Origin: Myceligenerans salitolerans
Lineage (GTDB): Bacteria; Actinomycetota; Actinomycetes; Actinomycetales; Cellulomonadaceae
Direction: 5' to 3'
Length of the DNA stretch: 64,000 nucleotides
Assembly: GCF_017349295.1 (NCBI RefSeq)
Contig: NZ_JAFMPK010000047.1
Location: 485,295-549,294, forward strand
This document shows positions 28,508 to 38,281 of the stretch, one piece after another. The notes beneath the pieces are model-generated. The model saw nothing but the letters and a program-made list of their open reading frames with translations, searched no databases and was not told the origin of the DNA. Positions within the stretch are counted from its first letter, which is position 1, and each line of letters starts with the position of its first letter. Position numbers and translations under genes: made by a program.

Positions 28508-29386
28508 TCAGTGCGCGCCGTGCGCGGCACGTGCCGACCGTACCCCGGAAGCCAGGTCACGCGTGACCTCGGCCAGGTTCCTGAGACGTTCCTCCCACGG
28601 ATCGTCACCCAGCAGGCGACGCACGAGGGCCGACCCGACGATCACGCCGTCGGCCCAGCGCCCCACCTCGGCGGCCTGCGCCCCCGTCGAGACGCCGATC
28701 CCCACGCACACGTGCTCCGCGCCCGCCGCCCGGGTATCGGTCACCAGGCGCTCGGCCCGGTCTCCCACCTTGGCCCGCACTCCCGTGACACCCATGAGCG
28801 ACGCGGCGTAGACGAAGCCGCGCGAGGCGCGGGCGGTGAGCGCCAGCCGGTCCGGCGTGGAACTCGGCGCGACGAGGAACACCCGGTCCAGGCCGAGCTC
28901 GTCGCTCGCGGCGATCCAGTCGCCCGCCTCGTCGGGGATGAGGTCCGGCGTGATGAGCCCGGAGCCGCCCGCGGCGGCCAGATCCGTCGCGAAGTCCCGG
29001 ACGCCGTACCGCAGCACCGGGTTCCAGTACGTCATCACCAGCACGGCGACGTGCGGCGCATGCTCCCGGATCCGCCGCACCGCCTCGAAGACATGGGTGA
29101 CGCGGACGCCGCCGTCCAGCGCCACCTGGGCGGCCTCCTGGACGACGAGGCCGTCCATCACCGGGTCGGAGTAGGGGATCCCCAGCTCGATGACGTCCAC
29201 GCCGTTGTCCGTGAGCGTCAGCAACGCCTCGACGGACCGCTCCACGTCCGGGAAGCCGACGGGAAGGTAGCCGACCAGGGCCGGCCGGTTCTCCTCGTCC
29301 CGCAGGCGGGCGATCAGGTCGCCGGACCGCGGCGCGACATCCGTCGCGCGCCCCGGCTCGGCCGCCGGCGCACTTGTCGAGACCAT
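28508..29386 (-). CDS. trpA: tryptophan synthase alpha subunit
   Basis: 292 residues, a TIM barrel. The alpha-subunit motifs LVGYLPVGFPD, ELGIPYSDPVMDG (catalytic acid and loop) and GIGVST are present. It splits indole-3-glycerol phosphate to indole and glyceraldehyde phosphate. Its ATG touches the trpB stop (TGATG); a GTG one codon earlier would give a GTGA overlap and has AAGGA five bases upstream, so either start is possible. An N-terminal extension of about 25 residues precedes the barrel. Confidence 0.96.
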   Translation of the reverse strand: MVSTSAPAAEPGRATDVAPRSGDLIARLRDEENRPALVGYLPVGFPDVERSVEALLTLTDNGVDVIELGIPYSDPVMDGLVVQEAAQVALDGGVRVTHVFEAVRRIREHAPHVAVLVMTYWNPVLRYGVRDFATDLAAAGGSGLITPDLIPDEAGDWIAASDELGLDRVFLVAPSSTPDRLALTARASRGFVYAASLMGVTGVRAKVGDRAERLVTDTRAAGAEHVCVGIGVSTGAQAAEVGRWADGVIVGSALVRRLLGDDPWEERLRNLAEVTRDLASGVRSARAAHGAH

Positions 29387-30681
29387 CACCCTCGTCCTTC
29401 CATCTTCTCGAGTTCCTGTGCCGCCACGCCGTCGTCCAGCAGCCCGAACCACCGTGCGGCCGTGGCCACGTCCTTGTCACCGCGACCGGACAGGTTCACC
29501 AGGACCGTGTACGGCGCGCCGTCGGGGCCCGTCCGGGCCTCGGCCACCGCACGCCGGCCCAGCTTCAGGGCACCGGCCAGCGCGTGCGCGGACTCGATGG
29601 CGGGGATGATGCCCTCGGTGCGGCACAGGAGGCGGAACGCCTCCATCGCCTCGTCGTCGGTCACGGGCTCGTACTCGGCCCGGCCCAGGTCGTGCAGCCA
29701 GGAGTGCGCCGGTCCGACGCTCGGGTAGTCGAGCCCTGCCGACACCGAGTGGCTCGGGCGTGTCTGCCCGTCGTCGTCCTGCAACAGGTAGGAGCGGGCG
29801 CCGTGCAGCACGCCGGGCGAGCCACCGGAGAACCGTGCGGCGTGCCGCCCGGACTCGACCCCCTCGCCGCCGGCCTCGAAGCCGTACAGGGCCACGCCCT
29901 CGTCGTCGAGGAAGGCGTTGAAGATGCCGAGCGCGTTCGACCCGCCGCCGACGCAGGCCGCGACCGCGTCGGGCAGCCGGCCGGTGCGCTCCAGCACCTG
30001 CCCGCGCGCCTCCTCGCCGATGATGCGGTGGAACTGCCGCACCATCTCCGGGAACGGGTGGGGCCCGGTGACCGTGCCCAGCACGTAGTGGGTGTGCTCG
30101 ACGTTCGTGACCCAGTCCCGGAGCGCCTCGTTGATCGCGTCCTTCAGCGTGCGGGTCCCGGCCGTGACGGGCACCACCTCGGCACCGAGGAGCCGCATCC
30201 GGGCGACGTTCAGCGCCTGCCGGCGTGTGTCCTCCTCGCCCATGTAGATGACGCACTCCAGGTCCATCAGGGCCGCGGCGGTCGCCGTCGCGACGCCGTG
30301 CTGCCCCGCCCCGGTCTCGGCGATCACTCGACGCTTGCCCATGCGCTTGACCAGGAGCGCCTGCCCCAGCACGTTGTTGATCTTGTGCGAGCCGGTGTGG
30401 TTCAGGTCCTCGCGCTTGAGGAGCACGCGCACGCTCCCCGGGGCGCCGTCACCGGTGGCGTGCGCGGCGAACCGCGGTACCTCGGTCAACGGGCTCGGAC
30501 GGCCGGTGTACTCGCGGTGCAGCCGGGCGAGCTCGGCGCCGAACGCCGGGTCCCCGGCGGCCTTCGCGTACTCGGTCTCGAGCTCGTCGAGGGCCGCGAT
30601 GAGCGCCTCCGGCACGAACCGGCCGCCGAACTCACCGAAGTACGGCCCGGTCACGTCCGCCAGGCGTTCGGCCAGGCTCAT
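29386..30681 (-). CDS. trpB: tryptophan synthase beta subunit
   Basis: 431 residues. [10 protein letters not shown] at the N terminus, PLP lysine in [21 protein letters not shown] and the glycine loop VGGGSNALG are all standard TrpB features. It joins indole and serine to tryptophan with TrpA. AAAGGAGA gives a strong ribosome site. Separated from trpC by 116 bases that contain only a 21-codon frame of no likely meaning. Confidence 0.97.
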   Translation of the reverse strand: MSLAERLADVTGPYFGEFGGRFVPEALIAALDELETEYAKAAGDPAFGAELARLHREYTGRPSPLTEVPRFAAHATGDGAPGSVRVLLKREDLNHTGSHKINNVLGQALLVKRMGKRRVIAETGAGQHGVATATAAALMDLECVIYMGEEDTRRQALNVARMRLLGAEVVPVTAGTRTLKDAINEALRDWVTNVEHTHYVLGTVTGPHPFPEMVRQFHRIIGEEARGQVLERTGRLPDAVAACVGGGSNALGIFNAFLDDEGVALYGFEAGGEGVESGRHAARFSGGSPGVLHGARSYLLQDDDGQTRPSHSVSAGLDYPSVGPAHSWLHDLGRAEYEPVTDDEAMEAFRLLCRTEGIIPAIESAHALAGALKLGRRAVAEARTGPDGAPYTVLVNLSGRGDKDVATAARWFGLLDDGVAAQELEKMEGRG

Positions 30682-30797
30682 GGGTCTCTCCTTTGCGGTG
30701 CTGCGTTCTCGTCGTTCTCGTCACCCTCGTCGCCGACGACGGCGGTCGCGGCCGTCTCCGTGCGGGACGGTGCCGTCCGAGGTCATGGGTGGCCGCC

Positions 30798-31613
30798 TCA
30801 CGACGGCCGCACCGAGCGCAGCGAGGGATGCGCGCCCGCGGCCACGAGGTCCGCCACCGAGGCGCGGGGCGCCTCGCCGGTCACGAGGGCCTCCCCCACG
30901 AGGACGGCGTCCGCCCCGGCCCGTGCCATCTCCATGACGTCCCGCGGACCGCCGATGCCCGACTCCGCGATCCGCACCACGTCGTCCGGGACGTACGGGG
31001 CGAGCCGCTGGAACACCGTCATGTCGATCTCGAGGGTCTTGAGGTTGCGGTGGTTGATGCCCACCACGCGGGCCCCGGCGTCCAGCGCGCGCCGCACCTC
31101 CTCCAGGTCGTGCGCCTCGACCAGTGCCGTCATGCCGAGCGAGTGCACGCGCTCGACGAGCGACGTCAGCACCGTCTGCTCGAGCGCGGCCACGATCAGG
31201 AGAACGATGTCGGCCCCGTGGGCGCGGGCCTCCCACACCTGGTACGGGGTGACGACGAAGTCCTTGCGCAGGACGGGTACGTCCACCCGGGCCCGCACGT
31301 CGTCCAGGTCCGCCAGCGACCCGGAGAACCGGCGCTGCTCCGTGAGCACGGAGATCGCCGCCGCGCCGCCCTGCGCGTACTCGACCGCGAGCGCCGCCGG
31401 GTCGGTGATGGGGGCGAGCGATCCCTTGGACGGGCTGGACCGTTTCACCTCGGCGATGACGGCCACGGCCTCGGGGTCCTTGAGGCGGCCGACGGCGTCG
31501 AGGGCGCCGGGGACGCGCTGCGCCTTCTCCTTGAGGTCGTCGAGCGGCGTGCGCGCCTCACGCTCCGCGAGGTCCTCGAGGACCCCTGCGACGATGTCGT
31601 CCAGGACCGCCAT
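30798..31613 (-). CDS. trpC: indole-3-glycerol phosphate synthase
   Basis: 271 residues. [13 protein letters not shown] (catalytic Lys and phosphate loop), VLRKDFVV and GINHRNLKT match TrpC barrels. It closes the indole ring from carboxyphenylamino-deoxyribulose phosphate. ATG 31613 has GGGAGG seven to eight bases upstream. The 234 bases upstream hold no Trp-rich leader peptide, so classical ribosome-mediated attenuation is not seen here. Confidence 0.96.
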   Translation of the reverse strand: MAVLDDIVAGVLEDLAEREARTPLDDLKEKAQRVPGALDAVGRLKDPEAVAVIAEVKRSSPSKGSLAPITDPAALAVEYAQGGAAAISVLTEQRRFSGSLADLDDVRARVDVPVLRKDFVVTPYQVWEARAHGADIVLLIVAALEQTVLTSLVERVHSLGMTALVEAHDLEEVRRALDAGARVVGINHRNLKTLEIDMTVFQRLAPYVPDDVVRIAESGIGGPRDVMEMARAGADAVLVGEALVTGEAPRASVADLVAAGAHPSLRSVRPS

Positions 31614-31847
31614 ACGTGTGCCTCCCGTGCGCTTGCCTGAGCTGCGGTGTCCGCTCCGCGGTTCATCGTAGGACGTCGCGGACGGTGTCCCGGCCACCTG
31701 CCACCTGTCGGGACGGGTGTGCGCTCCCAGCATGGACCATGCGGACCATCCGGGCAGCCCGGGGCGGTCGGCGCGGCGTCGCCTCCGGTCCGGCTCCGCC
31801 CGGTCGGACGGGGTCCTGGGGCGGCCGGGCGACCGCGATGACCCGGT

Positions 31848-32324
31848 TCAGAGCCAGGGAGTGAGGGTCGGGGCCAGCGGCGGCAGGTTGCGCAGGATGC
31901 CGAACACCACCAGGGATCCCAGCAGCGCCCACGGCGTCCAGGACGGGAGGCGCGGGCCCGGCAGGCCACGGACCCTGCGGGCGAACCAGACCGCCCACCA
32001 CACCACCAGCGCCGGAGCCAGCAGCACCCAGAGCGGGTTCATCGCCCAGGCGCCCGCCAGGTCGAGATGCGCCAGCTCGTACGTTCCGCGCAGGCCGCCG
32101 CACAACGGGCACGCCCAGCCGGTGAGCAGCAGCAGGGGGCAGAAGCCGTAGCTGAGCGGTTCGTGCGGGGTTCGCGATGCCACGAGCACCGTCCCCGCGC
32201 CGACCGTGGCCGCGGTCACCAGGGGCGCTCGCAGACCACGTCGGCGCGTCACCGGGCCGCCGCCCGCGGGGCCCGGCAGCCGATCGTCCCGGCCGGGCGC
32301 GAGGGCCGCGGTCGGTTCCGTCAT
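31848..32324 (-). CDS. DUF2752 membrane protein
   Basis: 158 residues with three hydrophobic segments and the DUF2752 signature GFCPLLLLTGWACPLCGGLR, in which the paired cysteines may bind metal or form a disulfide. Function unknown. Its ATG overlaps the stop of the upstream gene (ATGA). Proteins of this family recur beside trpC in actinobacteria, so a link to tryptophan or to the membrane neighbours is possible but unproven. Confidence 0.85.
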   Translation of the reverse strand: MTEPTAALAPGRDDRLPGPAGGGPVTRRRGLRAPLVTAATVGAGTVLVASRTPHEPLSYGFCPLLLLTGWACPLCGGLRGTYELAHLDLAGAWAMNPLWVLLAPALVVWWAVWFARRVRGLPGPRLPSWTPWALLGSLVVFGILRNLPPLAPTLTPWL

Positions 32325-32590
32325 GTGCCGTTCGCCACCATGAGGTAGGCGACGACACCGGCGCCGACCACCGTCAGGGCCACCGACGCCCAGCCCAGCA
32401 GCACGCCCGCCATCGCGACACCCTCGTTGTCGGCCTCACCGGCGCGGACCGCCCGGCGGCCGTCGTTGCCGACGAGGATCGCGGGGATGCCGGTCAGCAC
32501 GCCGAGGAACAGCAGGAACGACGCACCGCCGAGCACGAGGGACCAGACGCCCAGCGAGTTGCGTGCCCGGCCGGGCGCCGCCGCGCTCAT
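32321..32590 (-). CDS. small DUF4190-like membrane protein
   Basis: 89 residues with two hydrophobic hairpins and the short motif VWSLVLGGASFLLF...AIxxG typical of DUF4190 proteins. No enzymatic residues. It is coupled to both neighbours by ATGA overlaps, so the three small membrane proteins are made as a set. Function unknown. Confidence 0.7.
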   Translation of the reverse strand: MSAAAPGRARNSLGVWSLVLGGASFLLFLGVLTGIPAILVGNDGRRAVRAGEADNEGVAMAGVLLGWASVALTVVGAGVVAYLMVANGT

Positions 32591-32832
32591 CGCTGCCCCA
32601 GGCCCATTCCCCTGAGCACGCCGCCCACGACCACGCTGCCCGCGCAGACCACCAGGCCGGCCCAGAACATCCAGAACGCACCGTCGACGACGACGCCCGC
32701 GGTCGAGACGAGTGCACCGACCATGATGCCGGTCATCGTGACCCATGCGGCCACCGTGTGCCCGTGGTTGTCCGGCGGGATCGTCTCCGGCAGGTAGGCG
32801 ACCTCGGCGGCTGCGGGCTGGTTCTCGGTCAT
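32587..32832 (-). CDS. HGxxPAAW-family small membrane protein
   Basis: 81 residues, two membrane segments, with the motif HGHTVAAW (NHG-x3-AAW) near the N terminus that defines this actinobacterial family found beside trp genes. No known activity. Its ATG is preceded by GAAAGG at a loose distance of 12 bases. Confidence 0.8.
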   Translation of the reverse strand: MTENQPAAAEVAYLPETIPPDNHGHTVAAWVTMTGIMVGALVSTAGVVVDGAFWMFWAGLVVCAGSVVVGGVLRGMGLGQR

Positions 32833-32890
32833 CGTGGTGTGGTGCCTTTCGACGTCAGGATCTCGGACGGCCGTGCCGCCCGGGACCAGC

Positions 32891-33571
32891 CTAACGGTCA
32901 TCCCGCGTCGGGTCCTCGCCACGGGTGAGGGCGTCCCAGTCGTCGGCGGGGTCGGGTTCGTTCCGCGGCGGCACCGGCCCGGCGGGCGCGCTCGCCGGGC
33001 CGGCTGGTCGCGGCCCGGACGCCCCGGGGCCGACGGGCCGGGACTCGCCCCGCGCGGGATCCCGTTCGTGGCGGCGGGACGCCGCCGGCCAGCGCCGGGC
33101 GGAGAACGCCGCGGCGACCGCCACCAGAACGGCGAGCGCACCCGCGACCGCCGTCGTCCACGGCCACGGGGACAGGCCGACCGGGCCGGCCAGCTCGGTG
33201 ACGCCGGCGGTCGCGGCGGCCGCGGCCGTTCCCGCGGCGGACGGGTCGGCGACGACGGCGAGCGCGCCTGCGGCCACGCCGGCCCCCGACAGGGCGGCGA
33301 CCACGAGGACGACGTACCGGCCGGCCGGGCCCGTCAGCGCGAGCGCGGGCCCGCAGGCGAGCAGCACCAGCGCGGCGGCGCCCACGACGGGTGCGGCCTC
33401 GGCACCCGTGGCCACGACGGGGACGTCGGGACGCAGGGCGGTCGCCACCTCGGTGCTCACCCACGTGGCGGATGCCGTCGCGAGAGCGGTGCCACCGAGC
33501 GCGAGCAGTGCGAGCAGGGCACGGGTGCGAGTGAGCGAGGTGCGCGGGTTCGAGCTCGTCGACCGGCTCAT
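32891..33571 (-). CDS. Trp biosynthesis-associated membrane protein (TIGR02234 type)
   Basis: 226 residues: four hydrophobic segments in the first 165 residues, then a Pro/Ala/Arg-rich cytoplasmic tail ending in DDWDALTRGEDPTRDD, the conserved end of this family. Found next to trpE in many actinobacteria; its function is not established. The ATG overlaps the trpE stop as ATGA, so it is co-translated with anthranilate synthase. Confidence 0.88.
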   Translation of the reverse strand: MSRSTSSNPRTSLTRTRALLALLALGGTALATASATWVSTEVATALRPDVPVVATGAEAAPVVGAAALVLLACGPALALTGPAGRYVVLVVAALSGAGVAAGALAVVADPSAAGTAAAAATAGVTELAGPVGLSPWPWTTAVAGALAVLVAVAAAFSARRWPAASRRHERDPARGESRPVGPGASGPRPAGPASAPAGPVPPRNEPDPADDWDALTRGEDPTRDDR

Positions 33572-35178
33572 GCCTGGCGGAACCTCGCGGCGAGCTGGAC
33601 GGCGCGCACGGCGGCGGCCGCCTTGTTGCGCGACTCCTCGTACTCGAGCCGGGGGACGGAGTCGGCGACGATGCCGGCGCCGGCCTGCACGTGGGCGCGC
33701 CCGCCGGCGATCATCGCGGTGCGGATGGCGATCGCCATGTCCATGTCGCCGTCGAAGTCGAAGTAGCCGACGGTGCCGCCGTAGATGCCGCGCGAGGCGG
33801 GTTCGAGCTCGTCGATGAGGGCGATCGCCCGGGGCTTCGGCGCACCGGAGAGGGTTCCGGCGGGGAACGTGGCGCGCAGCGCGTCCAGCGCGGTGGCCGC
33901 CCCCCGCAGCCGGCCCACCACCGTGGAGCACAGGTGCATGATGTGGCTGAAGCGGCGCACCCGCATGAACTCCACGACCTCCACGGACGTGGGTTCGCAG
34001 ACCTTGACGAGGTCGTTGCGGGACAGGTCGACGAGCATGAGGTGCTCGGCGCGTTCCTTCGGGTCGGCGAGCAGTTCCTCGCCGAGGGCCACGTCCTCCT
34101 CGGGGTGGGTGCCGCGGGGGCGGGATCCGGCGATCGGGTAGGTGGTGACGTGGCCGTCGCTCACCTTGACCAGCGTCTCGGGGCTGGAACCGACGACGGC
34201 GACCGGCCGGGCACCGGCGTCCTGCAGCCGGAAGTAGTACATGTACGGGCTCGGGTTGATCGTGCGCAGGGCGCGGTACACGTCCAGCGGGTCCGCCGGG
34301 CAGTCCAGGTCGAGGCGCTGGGAGAGGACCACCTGGAACACCTCGCCGTCGCGGATCGCCTCCTTGGCCGCGGCCACGGCTGCCTCGAAGTCCTCCCGGG
34401 TGGAGCGGAACTCCAGGGCGGGTTCGGTGACGGCCTGCTCTCCCGGGACGGCCGGGGCCAGGACGGTGGTGACCGGCGTCGTCCCGGCGGCGAGACGCGC
34501 CTGCATCGCGTCGAGCCGCGCGACGGCGTCGGCATGGGCCTCGTCGACGCGGTGGGCGGTGTCGTCCCCGTTGATCGCGTTGGCGACGAGCCACACCGTG
34601 CCTTCCCGGTGGTCGACCACGGCGAGGTCGGTGGCCAGGCAGAGGGCCAGTTCGGGAGCGTGCAGCTCGTCGGGGGCACCGGCCGGCAGCGTGGGTTCCC
34701 AGTGCCGGACGACGTCCCAGCCGAGCGACCCGGCCAGGCCGCCCGTGAAGGGCGGCAGGTTCGCCAGGCGCGGCGTGCGCAGGGCCTCGAGGGTGGCCTG
34801 GACGACGTCGAGCACGTCACCGTCGGTGGGGATGCCCACGGGGACGTCCCCGGTCCAGTGCGCGCGGCCTCCGGACGACGTCAGCAGGGCACGGGACGCC
34901 ACGCCGACGAACGACCACCGGGACCACTCCCCCGTCGCCTCGGCGGACTCCATGATGAACGAGCCGGCGCCAGCAGCGAGCGTGCGGTAGAGGCCGACGG
35001 GAGTGGTGTCGTCGGCGAGAACCTTGCGGACCACCGGGATGACACGGCGGTCGGGAGCCAGCGCCCGGAAGTCGGCGAGACCGGGCCAGGTGTCGCCCCA
35101 GGCGAGGTCGGCGGGGGCGCCGCCGGGGACGGCGGTAGGGGCCGAGGCGGGTGCGGAGGTGGTGGTCGGCTGGGTCAC
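33568..35178 (-). CDS. trpE: anthranilate synthase component I
   Basis: 536 residues. The chorismate-binding domain is complete: SRLR-like N-terminal contacts, [36 protein letters not shown] and AGTLSGAPK. It converts chorismate to anthranilate with an amidotransferase subunit that is not in this window. The GTG start overlaps the hisI stop (GTGA) with GGAGG upstream, so his and trp synthesis are translationally linked here. Feedback by tryptophan is expected from the family. Confidence 0.97.
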   Translation of the reverse strand: MTQPTTTSAPASAPTAVPGGAPADLAWGDTWPGLADFRALAPDRRVIPVVRKVLADDTTPVGLYRTLAAGAGSFIMESAEATGEWSRWSFVGVASRALLTSSGGRAHWTGDVPVGIPTDGDVLDVVQATLEALRTPRLANLPPFTGGLAGSLGWDVVRHWEPTLPAGAPDELHAPELALCLATDLAVVDHREGTVWLVANAINGDDTAHRVDEAHADAVARLDAMQARLAAGTTPVTTVLAPAVPGEQAVTEPALEFRSTREDFEAAVAAAKEAIRDGEVFQVVLSQRLDLDCPADPLDVYRALRTINPSPYMYYFRLQDAGARPVAVVGSSPETLVKVSDGHVTTYPIAGSRPRGTHPEEDVALGEELLADPKERAEHLMLVDLSRNDLVKVCEPTSVEVVEFMRVRRFSHIMHLCSTVVGRLRGAATALDALRATFPAGTLSGAPKPRAIALIDELEPASRGIYGGTVGYFDFDGDMDMAIAIRTAMIAGGRAHVQAGAGIVADSVPRLEYEESRNKAAAAVRAVQLAARFRQA

Positions 35179-35627
35179 CGGTCGGCCTCCTCCAGGGTGT
35201 CCGCGGTCCCCGCCGCGGCTTCGGCCGTCGCCGGCCGCGAACGGCCCGCGACCACCGCGCCGAGGTCGCCACCCGCCTCGAAGCACGTGCGGGCACCCGT
35301 GTGGCACGCGGCGCCGACCTGGTCGACCTGGACCAGCAGGGCGTCGCCGTCGCAGTCGATGTCGACCGACCGCACGTACTGCACGTGCCCCGAGGTGTCG
35401 CCCTTGCGCCAGTACTCTCCGCGCGAGCGTGACCAGAACGTCACGCGGCCGGAGGTCAGGGTGCGGCGCACCGCCTCGTCGTCCATCCAGCCGAGCATGA
35501 GCACCTCGCGGGTGTCGTGCTGCTGGACGATCGCGGCCACGAGGCCGGCGTCGTCCCGCTTGAGCCGGTCGGCGACCTCGGGGTCGAGCCCGGGGCTTGC
35601 GTCATTCTCGGAGCTGGAACCTTGCAC
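35175..35627 (-). CDS. hisI: phosphoribosyl-AMP cyclohydrolase
   Basis: 150 residues, single-domain HisI without the HisE part. [41 protein letters not shown] (metal-binding Asp/Cys) and CHTGARTCF are intact. It opens the purine ring in histidine synthesis. GTG start with AGGA upstream. Overlaps trpE. In relatives hisF is often adjacent, but here 4.7 kb with two ABC exporters intervenes. Confidence 0.96.
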   Translation of the reverse strand: MQGSSSENDASPGLDPEVADRLKRDDAGLVAAIVQQHDTREVLMLGWMDDEAVRRTLTSGRVTFWSRSRGEYWRKGDTSGHVQYVRSVDIDCDGDALLVQVDQVGAACHTGARTCFEAGGDLGAVVAGRSRPATAEAAAGTADTLEEADR

Positions 35628-35643
35628 AGGAGAATCCTGCCAC

Positions 35644-36276
35644 CTACGACGGCATGAGGCTGCGGTCGCGTGTGCGGTACCGCAGCAGGTCGCCGTCGAA
35701 CACGACGCGGCCGGGCAGGGAGAGCAGCGTCTGGGGCCGTACCTGGCCGCGCGGGACGCGGAGATCGCACACGCCGGCCTGGTACAGGACGTGGTACACG
35801 AACTCGGAGCAGAAGAACCGGTAGGCGTCCTCCCGGGTGCGGCCGGTCACATGGTCCAGCAGACCGGCGAAGTTGTACCGGTAGCGGTGCCCGTCCAGCA
35901 GGAAGGCCTCCACCTGCGCCCGGATCGCGTCGTGCTGCACGGGTGTGACCGGTACCTCGAGCACCAGGCCCGGCAGGCTGCCCAGGCGCTCGTACAGCGG
36001 GTCGTCCAGCCGCTCACGCCGGAAGCAGCCCGACAGCGGGTTGGCCGGGCTGCGCCGCCCGAAGCCGAACATGTACTCCAGGCCCGGATCGAGGGCCAGC
36101 GCGGCATGGGTGAGCCGATCCCCGGTCACGACGCCGATGAGCCGGGACGGCACCGTGCTGCTCCGGGACAGCACCACGTACACCGCGCGCCGCGGGCGGC
36201 CGAGTCCGCGCAGGGCCTGGGGGCCACCGGGAGAAACGGGCGTTGCCGCGCTACGGGGGATGTCGATGACGCTCAC
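35644..36276 (-). CDS. permuted papain-like (C92/YiiX-type) protein
   Basis: 210 residues. THAALALD supplies a probable catalytic His and [15 protein letters not shown] a probable catalytic Cys, in the permuted order of the YaeF/YiiX C92 family of NlpC/P60-like amidases. No signal peptide or membrane segment is seen. Such proteins cleave amide or thioester bonds, some acting on lipids or host proteins, but no substrate can be given. GTG start with no clear ribosome site. Lies between hisI and the ABC exporters. Confidence 0.6.
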   Translation of the reverse strand: MSVIDIPRSAATPVSPGGPQALRGLGRPRRAVYVVLSRSSTVPSRLIGVVTGDRLTHAALALDPGLEYMFGFGRRSPANPLSGCFRRERLDDPLYERLGSLPGLVLEVPVTPVQHDAIRAQVEAFLLDGHRYRYNFAGLLDHVTGRTREDAYRFFCSEFVYHVLYQAGVCDLRVPRGQVRPQTLLSLPGRVVFDGDLLRYRTRDRSLMPS

Positions 36277-36383
36277 GCGCAGACGCTAGCCTGAGCATCG
36301 CCTCACTGACCAGGCGGTACACCGAAAATCCGGGTCTCTTCGGGGATAACCCCCAGCCGAGGCGCTCGCGCCCGGGCGGCGTC

Positions 36384-36419
36384 GCGGGGCGGACGGCCGG
36401 CTCCGGCTGCCCGCCCCGC
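36384..36419 (-). terminator. hairpin after the ABC exporter pair
   Basis: 17-base arms (36384-36400 and 36403-36419, two mismatches) close a two-base loop directly after the ABC exporter stop at 36425. No T-run. Confidence 0.45.
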
Positions 36420-36424
36420 GCCGG

Positions 36425-38281
36425 TCAGCGAGTCTGCGCCACCCAGCTCGCGTGCATGCGCGAGTAGATCCCGCCGGCCGCCACCAGCTCGGCGTGCGGG
36501 CCGGTCTCGACGATCTCACCGGCGTCGACGACCACCACGAGGTCTGCCGCCTCCGCCGTCGACAGCCGGTGCGCGATCGTGATCGTCGACCGGCCGGCCG
36601 TCAGGGAGTCGAGCGCGCGGGCGATCCGCACCTCCGCCGCCGGGTCGACGGCGGACGTCGCCTCGTCGAGGACGAGCAGGTCCGGCGCCGCGAGAAAGGC
36701 GCGTGCGATCGCGACGAGCTGTCGCTCCCCCGCGCTCAGCGCCTCCCCGCGCTGGCCGACCTGGGTGTCGAGCCCGTCCGGGAGCGTGTCGACCCAGTCC
36801 GTCAGCCCGAGCTCCGCGAACGCGCCCGCGACGACGGCGCGCTCCTCCTGGGGCGTGGCGGGTCCAGCGTCCGTCGCACCGCGCAGCCCGTACGCCGCGT
36901 TCTCCAGGACGGTCCCGTCGAACAGGAACCCCTCCTGCGGGACCAGCACGACCCGCTCGCGCAGGGAGGCGAAGGAGACCCGGCGCAGATCCGTGCCGTC
37001 GAGCTCGACCGCGCCCTCCACCGGGTCCATGAGCCGCGTGACGAGCTTGGCGATCGTCGTCTTGCCGGAGCCCGTCTGCCCGACGACCGCGACCTTGGTG
37101 CGCGCAGGGATGTCGAGCGACACGCCGTGCAGCACGTCGGGGCCGCCGGAGTAGGCGAACCGGACGTCGCGCAGGGTGACGCGTGCGGGGCCACGCGGCA
37201 GGTCGACGGCGTCGGGCGCCTCGGTCACCTCCACGGGCGTCTCGACGACCGCGATGACGCGGCGCCAGCCCGCCACCGCGTTCTGCATCTCGTTGAGGAT
37301 CTCCGTACCCATCTGCACCGGCCCCGTGAACAGCTGCACGAGGAACAGGAACGCGACGATCTCGCCCGCGCTCAGCGCACCGCCGATGCCGAGCCAGGCA
37401 CCCAGCACCACCACGACGGCCAGCACCAGGTTGGCGACGAACACTCCCGACGAGAACACGACCGCCACGAGCTCCATGGAGCGCCGCTGTGCCCGGCGGG
37501 TGGCCTCGACCGCCCCCGAGATGCGGCGCCCGGTCCGCTCGGACACCCCGTAGGCACGGACCGTCTCGGCCCCCACCACGGACTCGCTGATCGCCCCGAG
37601 CATCGCCCCGACCCGTTCCCGCACCAGGGTGTAGGCGGCGTTCACCTTACGCTGCCCCACGCGCATGAACAGGAACATCGGCACGAAGCAGACCCAGACC
37701 ACGGCCGTCAGAACCGGTGAGTACCAGGCCATCAGCACCGTCGCGACCAGGATCTGCAGCACGCTGACCAGCAGCATGATCCCGCCCCACTGCACGAACA
37801 GCGAGATGGTGTCGACGTCGTTCGTCACGCGCGCCACGAGCGCGCCACGCCGCTCGGTGTTCTGCGTGAGGGTCGACAGGTCGTGCACGTGCCGGAAGGC
37901 GCGGGTGCGCAGCGTCGCCAGGCCGGCCTCCGTGGACCGGAACAGGCGGACGTTGACCAGGGCCGCGCACACCCCGGCCAGCACGAGGCCCACCGCGGCG
38001 AACGCCGCGAGGGCGACCACGCGTCCCGCGTCCGGACCACCCGAGGCGAGGATGCCGTCGTCGATGGTGCGTTGCACGGCCAGGGGCACGACCACCTTGC
38101 CGCCCGCCGCGAGCACCGCGAGGCCGAGGGTGATCCAGACCCCGTTCAGCATCTCCGGGGAGAGCTGGATGCCGCGGCGCAGCGTGGCGAGCACCCCGAG
38201 ACCGCTCACCGACTCGATGCGCGCGCCGTTGGCGTCGAGGACGTCCTCGCGTGCCCCGGGCTCCGCCGTCGTCGTGCTCAT
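36425..38281 (-). CDS. ABC exporter half-transporter (subunit 2)
   Basis: 618 residues: six membrane segments (about 45-335), then a nucleotide-binding domain with Walker A GQTGSGKTT, signature LSAGERQ, Walker B LLVLDEATS and the H-loop AHR. The signature has Ala in place of the usual Gly (LSGGQ to LSAGE), which suggests one weaker ATP site in a heterodimer. The ATG overlaps the partner gene stop (ATGA). Likely multidrug or lipid export; the substrate is unknown. Confidence 0.93.
   Translation of the reverse strand: MSTTTAEPGAREDVLDANGARIESVSGLGVLATLRRGIQLSPEMLNGVWITLGLAVLAAGGKVVVPLAVQRTIDDGILASGGPDAGRVVALAAFAAVGLVLAGVCAALVNVRLFRSTEAGLATLRTRAFRHVHDLSTLTQNTERRGALVARVTNDVDTISLFVQWGGIMLLVSVLQILVATVLMAWYSPVLTAVVWVCFVPMFLFMRVGQRKVNAAYTLVRERVGAMLGAISESVVGAETVRAYGVSERTGRRISGAVEATRRAQRRSMELVAVVFSSGVFVANLVLAVVVVLGAWLGIGGALSAGEIVAFLFLVQLFTGPVQMGTEILNEMQNAVAGWRRVIAVVETPVEVTEAPDAVDLPRGPARVTLRDVRFAYSGGPDVLHGVSLDIPARTKVAVVGQTGSGKTTIAKLVTRLMDPVEGAVELDGTDLRRVSFASLRERVVLVPQEGFLFDGTVLENAAYGLRGATDAGPATPQEERAVVAGAFAELGLTDWVDTLPDGLDTQVGQRGEALSAGERQLVAIARAFLAAPDLLVLDEATSAVDPAAEVRIARALDSLTAGRSTITIAHRLSTAEAADLVVVVDAGEIVETGPHAELVAAGGIYSRMHASWVAQTR

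Noticed and set aside
24341-29728. A very long open frame on the plus strand opposite gltB, lgt and trpA
   Set aside because: It runs antisense through four well-recognised genes, has no recognisable domain, and its residues (many Arg, Gly, His) are typical of the reverse frame of GC-rich coding DNA.
30682-30797. A 21-codon frame between trpB and trpC
   Set aside because: No ribosome site and an Arg-rich product typical of non-coding GC-rich DNA.
31614-31847. Possible Trp leader peptide or attenuator before trpC
   Set aside because: No short frame here has paired Trp codons, and no terminator/antiterminator pair is evident.
33691-36294. Long plus-strand frame opposite trpE, hisI and the C92-like gene
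   Set aside because: Antisense shadow of genes with clear motifs; no ribosome site and no domain.
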